DNA of 64,000 bases, taken from IMG/VR virus record IMGVR_UViG_3300027749_000082, positions 18,118-82,117 of that record; one strand, 5' to 3'. The translations under genes were made by a program, and so were the position numbers. The number at the start of each line of letters is the position of its first letter. Position 1 is the stretch's first letter. Source of the stretch: a virus. The notes under the pieces were generated by a model that saw only the letters and a program-made list of their open reading frames with translations, did not search any database and was not told the DNA's origin. Positions 52,300 to 60,211 of the stretch are shown here, piece after piece.

Positions 52300-53160
52300 A
52301 TGAGTAATGTATTAATTATCGGTGCTGGTTATGTAGGTAATAATCTATATGAGTGGATGAATAAGGAAATACACAATCATAAATTATGGTTGGTAGCACG
52401 TAAAGCTTTAGATTATGCAGATCAATCCGATCTTAGAAAATTTATATTAAACAATGACATTCACTATATTGTTAATTGTAGCGGATTTACTGGTAGGCCT
52501 AATGTTGATGAGGGTGAACTAAAGAAGAAAGAGTGTTGGGATCTTAATGTAGTTATACCTCTTAATATTAGTAATACCTGTAAGCAATTAGGTATTAAAT
52601 ACATTCATATTTCATCGGGGTGTATCTATAGCGGATACGATAAGGTATGGACGGAGCTAGATGAACCTAATTTTGGTTTATTTGATCAATCGTCAACATA
52701 CTCTAAGTCTAAGCACGCTTTTGAGACACTTAGTGATTACGGTTGTATAGTGCGTGTACGTATGCCTTTTTGTAATAACTACAATCCGCGAAGCTTCCTT
52801 ACAAAAATTCATAAGTACGATCAATTAATTAATTTTAAAAACTCTAAAACATATATACCGGATTTGTGCAGGTTTATAGAGTATCTTATTAATAATAAAG
52901 TTGACCTTTCTGCAGTTAATACTATTAACTTTGTTAACCCTCAAGCTCTTGATACTATGCAAGTTACTGATTTAATGTCAGCAAATGGTTTGGATAATCC
53001 TAAATGGGCTTATGTTGATCCTAAACTGCTTAATATGTTAGCACCAAGATCTAATTGTGTCTTATCCATTAGTAAGCTAAAATCATTGTTTCCTGATTTT
53101 GATATACAAACAGAAAAGCAGGCTCTTGATAAAGCTCTTAGTAATATTAAAATAGACTAA
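52300..53160 (+). CDS. RmlD-like NAD(P)-dependent sugar reductase
   Basis: 286 residues. GAGYVGNN (8-15) is the Rossmann glycine loop; SSGCIYSG (105-112) and YSKSK (134-138) give the Ser and Tyr-x-x-x-Lys of the extended SDR family. The overall text is like dTDP-4-dehydrorhamnose reductase. With rmlA and rmlB immediately downstream, it would reduce a 4-keto-6-deoxy sugar. The epimerase RmlC is absent, so the product need not be L-rhamnose and the reductase name is provisional. Confidence 0.75.
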   Translation: MSNVLIIGAGYVGNNLYEWMNKEIHNHKLWLVARKALDYADQSDLRKFILNNDIHYIVNCSGFTGRPNVDEGELKKKECWDLNVVIPLNISNTCKQLGIKYIHISSGCIYSGYDKVWTELDEPNFGLFDQSSTYSKSKHAFETLSDYGCIVRVRMPFCNNYNPRSFLTKIHKYDQLINFKNSKTYIPDLCRFIEYLINNKVDLSAVNTINFVNPQALDTMQVTDLMSANGLDNPKWAYVDPKLLNMLAPRSNCVLSISKLKSLFPDFDIQTEKQALDKALSNIKID

Positions 53161-53161
53161 T

Positions 53162-53896
53162 ATGACTAAAGGTATTATTTTAGCGGGAGGAAAAGGTACA
53201 CGATTATACCCACTTACCCATTGCATTAGTAAACAGTTACTTCCTGTTTATCATAAACCAATGATCTACTATCCATTGCAGACTCTGAAGAGTATGGGTA
53301 TAACAGAAGTTCTTATTATTACAGCTGATCCACAGCAATGTAGATTGTTTGAAGATCAACTTAAAGATGGCTCACAATATGGTCTCAATTTAACTTATAA
53401 GGTCCAAGATTCGCCACGCGGCTTACCTGATGCATTTATTGTAGGGGAAGCATTTATTGGTAGTGATGATGTAACTTTAATTCTTGGTGATAACGTATTT
53501 ATTACACCAGAAGTAATTGAAGCTGAGCCTAATACAATCTTTACTTATAAAGTTAAACATCCAGAATCATACGGTGTTATCCAGTTAACAGAAGATGGTT
53601 ATATCGACAAGCTTATTGAGAAACCAGTAGAGTTTGTTAGTAATGATGCGGTTGTAGGTTTATATGTATTTAAAAATGAAGTAGTTAATGTAGCAAAAAC
53701 GTTAACACCTTCAGCCAGAGAAGAGCTTGAAATTGTTGATCTAATTAAAGCAATGAATTCTATAGAGAGAGTAAAGGTACAGCAGTTAGATGGATTTTGG
53801 TTTGACTGCGGTACACACGACGATTTACTTGAATGCTCAAATCTCGTACGAGCAATAGAACAAAGAACAAACACAATCGTTGGACTTTATGAATAA
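53162..53896 (+). CDS. rmlA: Glucose-1-phosphate thymidylyltransferase-like (RmlA family)
   Basis: 244 residues. GGKGTRLYPLT (9-19) is the nucleotidyltransferase G-x-G-T-R signature, SKQLLPVYHKPMIYYPLQTL the sugar-phosphate site, and ILGDNVF (107-113) the Asp metal site. It joins dTTP and glucose-1-phosphate to make dTDP-glucose, the substrate for RmlB. It is shorter than the usual 290 residues, lacking the allosteric C-terminal part; the reaction should still be possible. The gap to the preceding stop is 1 nt and it overlaps rmlB by 17 nt. Confidence 0.9.
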   Translation: MTKGIILAGGKGTRLYPLTHCISKQLLPVYHKPMIYYPLQTLKSMGITEVLIITADPQQCRLFEDQLKDGSQYGLNLTYKVQDSPRGLPDAFIVGEAFIGSDDVTLILGDNVFITPEVIEAEPNTIFTYKVKHPESYGVIQLTEDGYIDKLIEKPVEFVSNDAVVGLYVFKNEVVNVAKTLTPSAREELEIVDLIKAMNSIERVKVQQLDGFWFDCGTHDDLLECSNLVRAIEQRTNTIVGLYE

Positions 53897-54860
53897 AATA
53901 ACTTACCTTGTTACCGGATCATTTGGGTTTATTGGCTCTCATGTCATTATAGAACTATTAAAAAATCCTAATGCTATTATTATTAATATTGATAATTTGA
54001 GTATTGGGAGTGATCCAAAAAACGTACCTATTAGCGAAAGATTAATCAATTATTATATAAATATCTGCGATGAAAGCATCTTTGAAATCTTTGAATCTCA
54101 TAGACCGGATTACATTATTCATCTTGCAGCGGAGTCGCATGTTGATCGATCGATTAGCAATCCTCTTAGTTTTGTCGAATCTAATGTAAACGGTACAGCT
54201 AATATTCTTGAGGGTATGAGACGATTCGTACCTAATGCAAGAATGGTGCATGTGTCTACAGATGAAGTATATGGTCATTTAGAAATAGATGATGAACCGT
54301 TTACAGAAGAAACACCAATTGATGCTCGTTCACCTTATTCTGCATCTAAAGCAGCATCTGATATGTTAGCTTTGTCTTACAGAAATACTTATAAACTAGA
54401 TATTACTGTAACTCGATGCTGTAATAATTATGGTGAGCATCAACACGATGAAAAACTGATTCCTACTATAATTCGTTCTATTGTGAGTGGTAATAGAATA
54501 CCTGTTTACGGAAAGGGTGATAATATTCGTGAGTGGGTATATGTTAAGGATCATGCTAAAGCGGTATTAGAAGTACTCCATCACTTCTCACGTCGACGGA
54601 TCTACAATCTATATGGTATAGAACGCTACCGTAACTTAGATCTTATTAAAAAGATTATAGACGAGCTTGTTGAAATCTATCCAATTTATAAGCGTGACTC
54701 GTATGAGGATTATATTACTTTTGTAGAAGATAGAAAAGGTCACGATTTTAAATACGCAATGTCCTCTATACACGATGAGATTACTGCTTTACATCGACAG
54801 GAAAGCTTTACAACAGCGATTACTAAAACAATCAACTACTATGTGTCTAAATATGCTTGA
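53880..54860 (+). CDS. rmlB: dTDP-glucose 4,6-dehydratase
   Basis: 326 residues. GSFGFIGS (13-20) is the NAD-binding loop; HLAAESHVDRSISNP, STDEVYG (126-132, catalytic Asp/Glu) and YSASK (153-157, catalytic Tyr and Lys) identify RmlB. It turns dTDP-glucose into dTDP-4-keto-6-deoxyglucose. The start at 53880 overlaps rmlA; the alternative at 53889 removes three residues. Together with rmlA and the reductase it makes a 6-deoxy sugar nucleotide for the glycosyltransferases elsewhere in the window. Confidence 0.92.
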   Translation: MDFMNKITYLVTGSFGFIGSHVIIELLKNPNAIIINIDNLSIGSDPKNVPISERLINYYINICDESIFEIFESHRPDYIIHLAAESHVDRSISNPLSFVESNVNGTANILEGMRRFVPNARMVHVSTDEVYGHLEIDDEPFTEETPIDARSPYSASKAASDMLALSYRNTYKLDITVTRCCNNYGEHQHDEKLIPTIIRSIVSGNRIPVYGKGDNIREWVYVKDHAKAVLEVLHHFSRRRIYNLYGIERYRNLDLIKKIIDELVEIYPIYKRDSYEDYITFVEDRKGHDFKYAMSSIHDEITALHRQESFTTAITKTINYYVSKYA

Positions 54861-55315
54861 TGCTCGTTCTCTCCCCATCACCTGGAATAATTAAAGATAC
54901 AAAATTAGACTACGACCTCATTTCCTTTATTTTAAGTCAGTTTATTACTGTAAAACGTAAAGTATATTTAAAAGTTGAAAAGTCTAAGACAACATATTCT
55001 TGCTGTTACCCCGATGAAAAACTTATTCAGATTGATCTCAAGCAGGGAACATCGTTAAAATATGTTATAGCGACACTCCTTCATGAAGTAAGGCATTATA
55101 TCCAAATTAAGCATTTCAACAGTAAGATTCAATTTAAATACGCATCGTATAATGATTACTATAATTCTGCAGAAGAAAAGGATGCACGAAAATATGAAAA
55201 GCTTACAACAGAAGTCTGTAAAATTTACACTAACTACCAAATTATTAAGCGTAAATTTTTAGAATTAGATCTTGATACTTTTAAGGAACTTAACGATAAT
55301 TTAGATAAGCAATGA
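54857..55315 (+). CDS. Small zinc metallopeptidase-like protein (HExxH)
   Basis: 152 residues. LLHEVRHYIQ (HEVRH, 76-80) gives the zinc-binding and catalytic HExxH helix, and the SAEEKDARKYEKL helix provides a possible third ligand (E106/E107), as in SprT- and minigluzincin-like proteins. No signal peptide is seen, so it acts in the cytoplasm if active. It overlaps the rmlB stop by 4 nt, so it is part of the same transcript. The substrate is unknown; cleavage of a host protein early in infection would be one possibility. Confidence 0.7.
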   Translation: MMLVLSPSPGIIKDTKLDYDLISFILSQFITVKRKVYLKVEKSKTTYSCCYPDEKLIQIDLKQGTSLKYVIATLLHEVRHYIQIKHFNSKIQFKYASYNDYYNSAEEKDARKYEKLTTEVCKIYTNYQIIKRKFLELDLDTFKELNDNLDKQ

Positions 55316-55545
55316 ATATAGTACGGTGTGTTGATAACTACGAGGGTGAAGGCACTCTTATCGATCTGGAGTACGAGTACGATAAAAAATCAAAAAAGTT
55401 TAAAGTAGTTGATTTAAGAATTCACGCTATTATAAATAACATTGTCGGTGAAGTAATGGGATCAGTCAGCGTTGTTGATAAGATCGTCATTGCAAAAGAA
55501 ATAGTATACTGGCTAGAACAAGAAAAAACAGATAACGAAGAATAA
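55312..55545 (+). CDS. Hypothetical small protein, 77 aa
   Basis: Beta-rich first half (VRCVDNYEGEGTLIDLEYEY) then a helix ending VYWLEQEKTDNEE. No family recognised. It overlaps the zincin gene by 4 nt and precedes another small gene by 1 nt, so all three are read from one message. Confidence 0.6.
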   Translation: MNIVRCVDNYEGEGTLIDLEYEYDKKSKKFKVVDLRIHAIINNIVGEVMGSVSVVDKIVIAKEIVYWLEQEKTDNEE

Positions 55546-55546
55546 A

Positions 55547-55726
55547 ATGTATAACGGTAAAATTAGTGAGTTTCGTTTTGAACACGACTCAGATACAAAT
55601 CGCATTATGGTGTATGAAGAAGGTAGGGGCGTTGAGCCTGTATCTCTCATTCATGTAAAACCAAATCTTACGGAAAAGGACTTCCATATAGAGATAATGG
55701 ATTTTTATTCAAAATCAGGTAACTAA
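55547..55726 (+). CDS. Hypothetical small protein, 59 aa
   Basis: A short frame from ATG 55547 (MYNGKISEFRFEHDSDTNRI) to TAA 55726, with an alternating beta pattern and the ending DFYSKSGN. The tight spacing to both neighbours (1 nt and 8 nt), and codon use like theirs, support it as real. Function unknown. Confidence 0.6.
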   Translation: MYNGKISEFRFEHDSDTNRIMVYEEGRGVEPVSLIHVKPNLTEKDFHIEIMDFYSKSGN

Positions 55727-55734
55727 GCAATAAT

Positions 55735-55983
55735 ATGTTTTGCGGTTGTGGTAGTATTGTAGAATCAGCGCGTGCTGATCTAAATTTAAGAACGTGTCGT
55801 ACATGTGCCTTTACAGGTCCTGATGTTCAACGACCGAAAGGTACAATGATCTATTCTCATAAAACTTCTGGTGAGATTGAGATTCATACGGCAGATAGTT
55901 GGCGTGAAAAAAAGAAGTACTATGTACCTAATGGTAATGGAAGGTCTTGTGTTAAGAACTTTAGTAAGAATATTGCAGTTTAG
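55735..55983 (+). CDS. Small cysteine-rich (zinc ribbon-like) protein
   Basis: 82 residues. FCGCGSIVESARADLNLRTC then RTC gives C3, C5, C20 and C23, arranged as a possible C-x-C ... C-x-x-C zinc site at the N-terminus; the C-terminus is basic. No family recognised. Its stop TAG and the convergent HNH gene's stop overlap at 55980-55983. Confidence 0.55.
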   Translation: MFCGCGSIVESARADLNLRTCRTCAFTGPDVQRPKGTMIYSHKTSGEIEIHTADSWREKKKYYVPNGNGRSCVKNFSKNIAV

Positions 55984-56756
55984 TTTTTTCTTTGAGATGA
56001 AGCTCTACACCTTACGCTGCAATAAGTTTTTTGTTTAAGAACACCCGGTTTACCGTATATTAAATTATCACACTGAGCGCATGGTTTGGATATTATTAAA
56101 GCAAATCTTGTTGGTGGTTTAGATTTACCCTTCCTAGAGTTATCTGTACATTCCTTTGAACAAAATTTTCTTTTTTCAATTATATTTGGTGTGTTAATCA
56201 TTAACTCCTTACAACATTCACACCTTTTTTGTATACGTCTTTGTTGTGACTTACTAGAACAAGCAGTTGAGCAATAAGAACGTCCTTTAGACTGTGATGG
56301 TATAATCTCAAAATCTTGATAGCAGCCCTTACACTTTAAAATTGCTTTATTTTTTTGACTGTCAACTTTACACTGTATACTACAAAAAGATCTATTACTA
56401 CATTCTAAAGATTTAAAAGTAATTCTACAATGTTTACAAGTTGTGTCTATACGTGGTACATATAATTTTCTTCTTAACCAGCCATACAATTTATTTCTTC
56501 TCCAGTACTTACTTACCTTTGTATCTTTTGACATTACATCACAAGCTCTAACTAAACGTAGATTGTTAGGGTATATCTTAACTAGTAACTGATGAGCTAC
56601 ATAATGTTCTTCTGGTGTAAGAGATACTAAATTTTCAGGTTCATCACTACCACCCATACATCGTGGTATAATATGATGTATTTCTTTATAACCTTCAATT
56701 ATACCTCTTACCTGACCACGCTTCACCAGCTTTTCATATATTAATTTGTATTGCAT
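55980..56756 (-). CDS. HNH homing-type endonuclease with zinc-finger repeats
   Basis: 258 residues. EIHHIIPRCMGGSDEPENLV then L-T-P-E-E-H-Y-V-A-H (H28, N42, H51/H55) is the H-N-H nuclease core in the typical phage mobile-endonuclease text. From residue 100 four C-x-x-C ... C-x-x-x-C zinc-finger-like units follow (CKHC, CKGC, CECC, CAQC cores), likely for DNA recognition. Such genes spread by cutting sites in related phages. It is the only minus-strand gene among the plus-strand early genes and has a late-type AATAAATA 8 nt upstream. Confidence 0.85.
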   Translation of the reverse strand: MQYKLIYEKLVKRGQVRGIIEGYKEIHHIIPRCMGGSDEPENLVSLTPEEHYVAHQLLVKIYPNNLRLVRACDVMSKDTKVSKYWRRNKLYGWLRRKLYVPRIDTTCKHCRITFKSLECSNRSFCSIQCKVDSQKNKAILKCKGCYQDFEIIPSQSKGRSYCSTACSSKSQQRRIQKRCECCKELMINTPNIIEKRKFCSKECTDNSRKGKSKPPTRFALIISKPCAQCDNLIYGKPGVLKQKTYCSVRCRASSQRKN

Positions 56757-56761
56757 TTCAA
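56747..56761. repeat. 15-bp direct repeat, copy 1
   Basis: TGTATTGCATTTCAA, at the 5' end of the HNH gene; the second copy is at 56839-56853, 92 bp away. It may mark the boundary of the inserted element. Confidence 0.7.
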
Positions 56762-56764
56762 ATA

Positions 56765-56772
56765 TATTTATT
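56765..56772 (-). promoter_or_regulatory. Late promoter motif AATAAATA
   Basis: It ends 8 nt before the HNH gene ATG. Confidence 0.35.
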
Positions 56773-56813
56773 CAAATAAACTTGATCTCAATATATATTA
56801 CAATAAATAGCTT

Positions 56814-56881
56814 AAAGCCTAGTAGGTCTATATTACTCTGTATTGCATTTCAACTTACTAAGTAAAAACCTACTAGGCTTT
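56814..56881. terminator. Inverted repeat between HNH gene and next gene
   Basis: A perfect 14-bp inverted repeat (AAAGCCTAGTAGGT, arms 56814-56827 and 56868-56881) with a 40-nt loop, followed by TTCTCTT on the plus strand. It could be a terminator for transcripts coming from either side or a folded leader region. The second copy of the 15-bp direct repeat lies inside the loop. Confidence 0.5.
56839..56853. repeat. 15-bp direct repeat, copy 2
   Basis: Identical to 56747-56761, located in the loop of the inverted repeat. A short direct repeat flanking 77 bp next to a homing endonuclease gene could be a scar of insertion. Confidence 0.7.
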
Positions 56882-56885
56882 TCTC

Positions 56886-56913
56886 TTGCAGTTAAGAAAA
56901 ATTAAACTATAAT
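56886..56913 (+). promoter_or_regulatory. Sigma70-type early promoter
   Basis: TTGCAG (56886-56891), 16-nt spacer, TATAAT (56908-56913). The -10 ends 6 nt before ATG 56920. Confidence 0.6.
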
Positions 56914-56919
56914 ATAAAA

Positions 56920-57648
56920 ATGTCTATGTTCGATTCAATTAAAATAGAGTTACCGCTTCCAAGTCTTCCACAAGGGGTACTTGATCGTTGGATACTAAAA
57001 GGTGAGCCAATTACTTCAAGTGAAGTTGTCTTTCAAACAAAAGATACACCTAACCAAGGAATGTCTCTTTATAACATCGATGCATCCGGGCAGCTGTTTA
57101 TTCAAAACGTTGAAGGTTATTGGGAAGAACCAGAACCTGTCGAAGAGGATGTTATTAACGATCCTGATAAATTAGTACCTTATCCAAGCTTCCTAACAGC
57201 TCTTGGTAACTATAAAGAAACGTCACGTTCTTGGGAAGAAGTAGACTTTACAGGATCAATTAATTTGTACGAATCGTACGAACATGCAGATAAACCTAAA
57301 TATGGTGATGAACTTTATAATCATGAAGATGATCGTTTCCGATATATGTCAGGTTGGGTTGAATATCAGGTACAGTTAGTTAAGGGTAAGGTCCAGAGTG
57401 AAGTTATTCTTGTTAGTCATGAATTACCAATTCGTTATAATGATGAAGAGCTTGCAGCAAAAAAAGAAAGTTGGGCAATTCAACGTGCAAAGGATGTAGA
57501 AGTTTATAAAGAAAATCGTAGAAAGTATCCTTCTGCTGAACAGAAGCTTATTGATTCAATTTATAAAATATCAAAAGATGCTGAAGTACTTCAACAAATT
57601 GATGAGTATCGTGAAAAATTTGACATTTGGTATACAGATGAAAACTGA
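56920..57648 (+). CDS. Hypothetical protein, 242 aa
   Basis: No family recognised. It begins MSMFDSIKIELPLPSLPQGV, then a mixed acidic and Tyr-rich middle (EVDFTGSINLYESYEHADKP), and ends in a helical, charged segment (AAKKESWAIQRAKDVEVYKE). The first part, with the phrase 'F-Q-T-K-D-T', suggests a small beta domain. Recurrent phage proteins of similar look are known as early genes of unknown role. It overlaps the next gene by 11 nt. Confidence 0.65.
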   Translation: MSMFDSIKIELPLPSLPQGVLDRWILKGEPITSSEVVFQTKDTPNQGMSLYNIDASGQLFIQNVEGYWEEPEPVEEDVINDPDKLVPYPSFLTALGNYKETSRSWEEVDFTGSINLYESYEHADKPKYGDELYNHEDDRFRYMSGWVEYQVQLVKGKVQSEVILVSHELPIRYNDEELAAKKESWAIQRAKDVEVYKENRRKYPSAEQKLIDSIYKISKDAEVLQQIDEYREKFDIWYTDEN

Positions 57649-57862
57649 ACTAACAATAGAACAGAAGACTAAAATTAGCCTCATTAAGGCTAGTATTGGT
57701 GATTTACAAGAACAGCAAGATATGCTCTTTGAGCAGCTATTATCTGATCTTAATATTGTTGAACCAGCTGATAATGACGCTATGTTCGATTACATATATA
57801 ACGATTACATTAACCCCTCACACGATTTATGGCAACAGGAAACATCGCACGCAATAGTATAA
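57638..57862 (+). CDS. Hypothetical helical protein, 74 aa
   Basis: The start at 57638 is chosen because earlier in-frame starts lie deep inside the preceding gene. The protein is MKTELTIEQKTKISLIKASI then G-D-L-Q-E-Q-Q-D-M-L-F-E, a charged helix with coiled-coil character, and ends acidic. No family recognised. It overlaps the thioredoxin gene by 34 nt. Confidence 0.55.
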   Translation: MKTELTIEQKTKISLIKASIGDLQEQQDMLFEQLLSDLNIVEPADNDAMFDYIYNDYINPSHDLWQQETSHAIV

Positions 57863-58170
57863 CAGGAAAATTCATTAAGACAGATCCACCTAACCAGGCT
57901 TATAGGGATGGTTGGGATAACATCTTTAAAAAGAAAAATAAACTTATTCTAGCTTCAGCTAGTTTTTGTGGTCCGTGTAAAATACTTAAATCACAAATCG
58001 ATGGAGAAAATCTAACTGTTGAGATTAAGCAGATGGAAGATGAGATTGATTTCTTTAAGCTACACGCTATTAAGAGTGTACCTCGCTTGCTTGTATTTAA
58101 AGGAGAAGAGCTCATCGATACCGTACAAGGTGCTGATCAAATTTTGCAACGAATTAAAGACGAAAATTGA
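57829..58170 (+). CDS. Thioredoxin-like protein
   Basis: 113 residues. ASASFCGPCKILKSQI places the redox pair at C47 and C50 (CGPC), and SVPRLLVF (83-90) provides the cis-Pro loop. The helix-strand order (KLILASA ... TVEIKQMED ... IDFFKLHAIKSVPRLLVFKG) is thioredoxin-like. It reduces disulfides, for example of ribonucleotide reductase, or could be a host interaction protein. The first 20 residues are an unusual basic extension. Confidence 0.9.
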   Translation: MATGNIARNSITGKFIKTDPPNQAYRDGWDNIFKKKNKLILASASFCGPCKILKSQIDGENLTVEIKQMEDEIDFFKLHAIKSVPRLLVFKGEELIDTVQGADQILQRIKDEN

Positions 58171-58188
58171 GGGAAGCTTAATAAGCTT

Positions 58189-58196
58189 TATAAATA
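58189..58196 (+). promoter_or_regulatory. Late promoter motif TATAAATA
   Basis: Perfect consensus, ending 9 nt before ATG 58206, longer than the usual 5 nt spacing. Confidence 0.6.
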
Positions 58197-58205
58197 TGGA
58201 ATACA

Positions 58206-58763
58206 ATGAACGACACTGAATCAATAATACCAATGAGTGATCCAGATACAGAAACCACTAACGGGGAGGTAGATAGTAGTCATATGAGATTTCATAAAGA
58301 ACATGAACATCTTAATACTACATTCGGTAACGCTTGGTTTGCTCTCAAAGCGGAAGCATTTGCACGTTTTTTCGGCACACCAATGTTTATTATAGGGCAG
58401 ACAGTTTTTGTAACTATCTGGATTATTTTAAATACTATAGGTGTTTGTCATTTCGACCTTTACCCTTTCATTTTATTGAATTTAGCATTCAGTACACAAG
58501 CAGCCTATGCAGCACCTCTAATTCTTCTTGCTCAAACTCGTCAAGCTGATAGAGATAAAGCACACACAGAAGCAGACGCAAAGCATCGTGATGATGTTGC
58601 ACTTGAAGCATCAAGACGTCAACAAGCTGCATCTATACAAACAGAAACTCTTCTCGAGCTTATTAAAAAGAATACAGAGTTGACCAAAAGTATTAAACAA
58701 ATGAACAAGCGTATGACAGTTCTCACAGAGGAAGTTCATGCTGTTGTTACAGCGAAAAAATAG
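58206..58763 (+). CDS. DUF1003 family membrane protein
   Basis: 185 residues. ALKAEAFARFFGTPMFIIGQ then TVFVTIWIILNTIG and FDLYPFILLNLAFSTQAAYA then APLILLAQTRQADRD are the core text of DUF1003, with two membrane segments (about 58-80 and 88-108) and a cytoplasmic coiled C-terminus (TEADAKHRDDVALEASRRQQ). The family's role is unknown, but it is common in bacteria and some phages. Here it has an N-terminal acidic extension of about 40 residues and a perfect late-type promoter motif. Confidence 0.85.
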   Translation: MNDTESIIPMSDPDTETTNGEVDSSHMRFHKEHEHLNTTFGNAWFALKAEAFARFFGTPMFIIGQTVFVTIWIILNTIGVCHFDLYPFILLNLAFSTQAAYAAPLILLAQTRQADRDKAHTEADAKHRDDVALEASRRQQAASIQTETLLELIKKNTELTKSIKQMNKRMTVLTEEVHAVVTAKK

Positions 58764-58764
58764 T

Positions 58765-58989
58765 ATGAAAGTAAACTTACCTATTAAGGGTCGCCGTTAC
58801 CATATTAGAGGTTACGAGTTTGTTGTTAATAAAATTCAGGTATACGAACAAAAAAAGGATTCGTATATAAGTGAAACATCGCTTGAAAATGCTGATCATA
58901 CATGGGTAAGTGAGACAGGTAATACTTGGTACAATTGGGGTAATGGTTCTCTTTTTGAGGAAGTTAAAGAAGAGGGCTTGATAAATTAA
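58765..58989 (+). CDS. Hypothetical protein, 74 aa
   Basis: The start is taken at ATG 58765, 1 nt after the DUF1003 stop. Beta-rich with many aromatics (GRRYHIRGYEFVVNKIQVYE, TWVSETGNTWYNWGNGSLFE). No family recognised. Confidence 0.55.
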   Translation: MKVNLPIKGRRYHIRGYEFVVNKIQVYEQKKDSYISETSLENADHTWVSETGNTWYNWGNGSLFEEVKEEGLIN

Positions 58990-59006
58990 CGGAACTATCT
59001 TATAAT
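58978..59006 (+). promoter_or_regulatory. Sigma70-type early promoter with GGAACTA upstream of -10
   Basis: TTGATA (58978-58983), 17-nt spacer, TATAAT (59001-59006), 5 nt before ATG 59012. The stretch GGAACTATCTTATAAT recurs with one change at 61413-61428. Confidence 0.8.
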
Positions 59007-59011
59007 GGAGT

Positions 59012-59233
59012 ATGAGCGACACTCTTAAAGAACTCAAAATAACAATTCAACCTTACGAGTATGAGGATTGTGGATGCGGCTGTGGAGAAAATGGTGATAC
59101 TATTTTTGTTAATGGTATTGATGTAGGAGATGTCATGCATGGTGATCGTGATATTGCAATCCATTTAATTTTAGAGCATCTCGGTTATGATGTAACAATC
59201 GAATATAATGATAAAGATGGAGAGGAATATTAA
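59012..59233 (+). CDS. Hypothetical acidic protein, 73 aa
   Basis: Has a cysteine cluster near the N-terminus (YEDCGCGCGENGDTIFVNGI) and an acidic body with a predicted helix (DIAIHLILEHLGYDVTIEYN). No family recognised. It has a strong early promoter 5 nt upstream. Confidence 0.6.
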   Translation: MSDTLKELKITIQPYEYEDCGCGCGENGDTIFVNGIDVGDVMHGDRDIAIHLILEHLGYDVTIEYNDKDGEEY

Positions 59234-59237
59234 AATT

Positions 59238-59405
59238 ATGAATATTGTACAATGGTTAAGAGGTTATAAAGCAGGTCGTAATAGTACATTACATGCAGAT
59301 AGAGAACTACAAGAACAGTGGCAACTCCGCGTTCTTAATGGTTCAGAGACATATGAAAGCTTTTGGGTATGGTGGAAAGGTTATAAAACTTCTAATAAAT
59401 TATGA
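59238..59405 (+). CDS. Hypothetical small protein, 55 aa
   Basis: ATG 59238 lies 4 nt past the preceding stop; starts upstream are inside that gene. Text MNIVQWLRGYKAGRNSTLHA, then aromatic-rich (SFWVWWKGYKTSNKL). It overlaps the next gene by 4 nt. Confidence 0.55.
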   Translation: MNIVQWLRGYKAGRNSTLHADRELQEQWQLRVLNGSETYESFWVWWKGYKTSNKL

Positions 59406-60208
59406 ACAACATTGACACAAAACAATTGACCGCAATCGAGATAAAACTTGATCATCTTACTACCAATCTTTTCCGATTGCAAAAATCGGTAGATGCAAAC
59501 AACGTATATGAATCAGGCCATCTGTATCTGACTGATGTCATTGATGATAAGTACAAGTATTACTCAGGATTTTCTTATAATAAAGATCTGACCGCTCTTG
59601 CTAAACTAAATTATCTGACCGATATATTCTTTGACAAGAGGGACGATGCCGAATGCCAAAAGCTCGATCAGCAATACAATGATGCTCTATTAGATAACTG
59701 GGTAACAGACGAAGAGAATGAAGTCCTCAAGGAGGAGCGTGATTGGTATAAACTCGCACTAGAGAAGATTTGTAAACGTCAAGGTCTTCGTCCTGCACCA
59801 TCACTAGAGGAATGTAAATACATTGCTTCTAATGCATTGGATTTGTATAATAAGGATACCGTAGAACCTGATCAATATAAAGAAGCACTTGAAGAGATTA
59901 CTAAACGGCCTCGTAAAGCTGAGACATGTAAATTGATTGCAAAGAAAGCATTGGGATTATTGTCTGATGATAACTATCAACCTGAATTGTTGATTGAAGA
60001 AAATCTCAAACTCAAGATCGAGAATGAAAACCTCACTTCTACGTTGATTGAGAAAGCACTTACCGAAATTTACTCTTGGGATAAAAGTAATTACAATGCC
60101 TCTCATAAACTTAACGATCTTCAAGCACGATTTAATGTATGTGAAGGTCTGAAGCAACAGTATTATAATCAACTTTGTGAAAATGGATTAGCTGAATACG
60201 GAAACTAA
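59402..60208 (+). CDS. Hypothetical coiled-coil protein, 268 aa
   Basis: Helical throughout and acidic, with heptad-like runs at both ends (IEIKLDHLTTNLFRLQKSVD; ENLKLKIENENLTSTLIEKA). Its middle has two similar blocks, LEKICKRQGLRPAPSLEECK and LEEITKRPRKAETCKLIAKK, each followed by an A-L-D/G-L segment. No family recognised. The codon use has more G and C at the third position than neighbouring genes by eye, which may point to a different origin. Confidence 0.6.
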   Translation: MNNIDTKQLTAIEIKLDHLTTNLFRLQKSVDANNVYESGHLYLTDVIDDKYKYYSGFSYNKDLTALAKLNYLTDIFFDKRDDAECQKLDQQYNDALLDNWVTDEENEVLKEERDWYKLALEKICKRQGLRPAPSLEECKYIASNALDLYNKDTVEPDQYKEALEEITKRPRKAETCKLIAKKALGLLSDDNYQPELLIEENLKLKIENENLTSTLIEKALTEIYSWDKSNYNASHKLNDLQARFNVCEGLKQQYYNQLCENGLAEYGN

Positions 60209-60211
60209 ATT

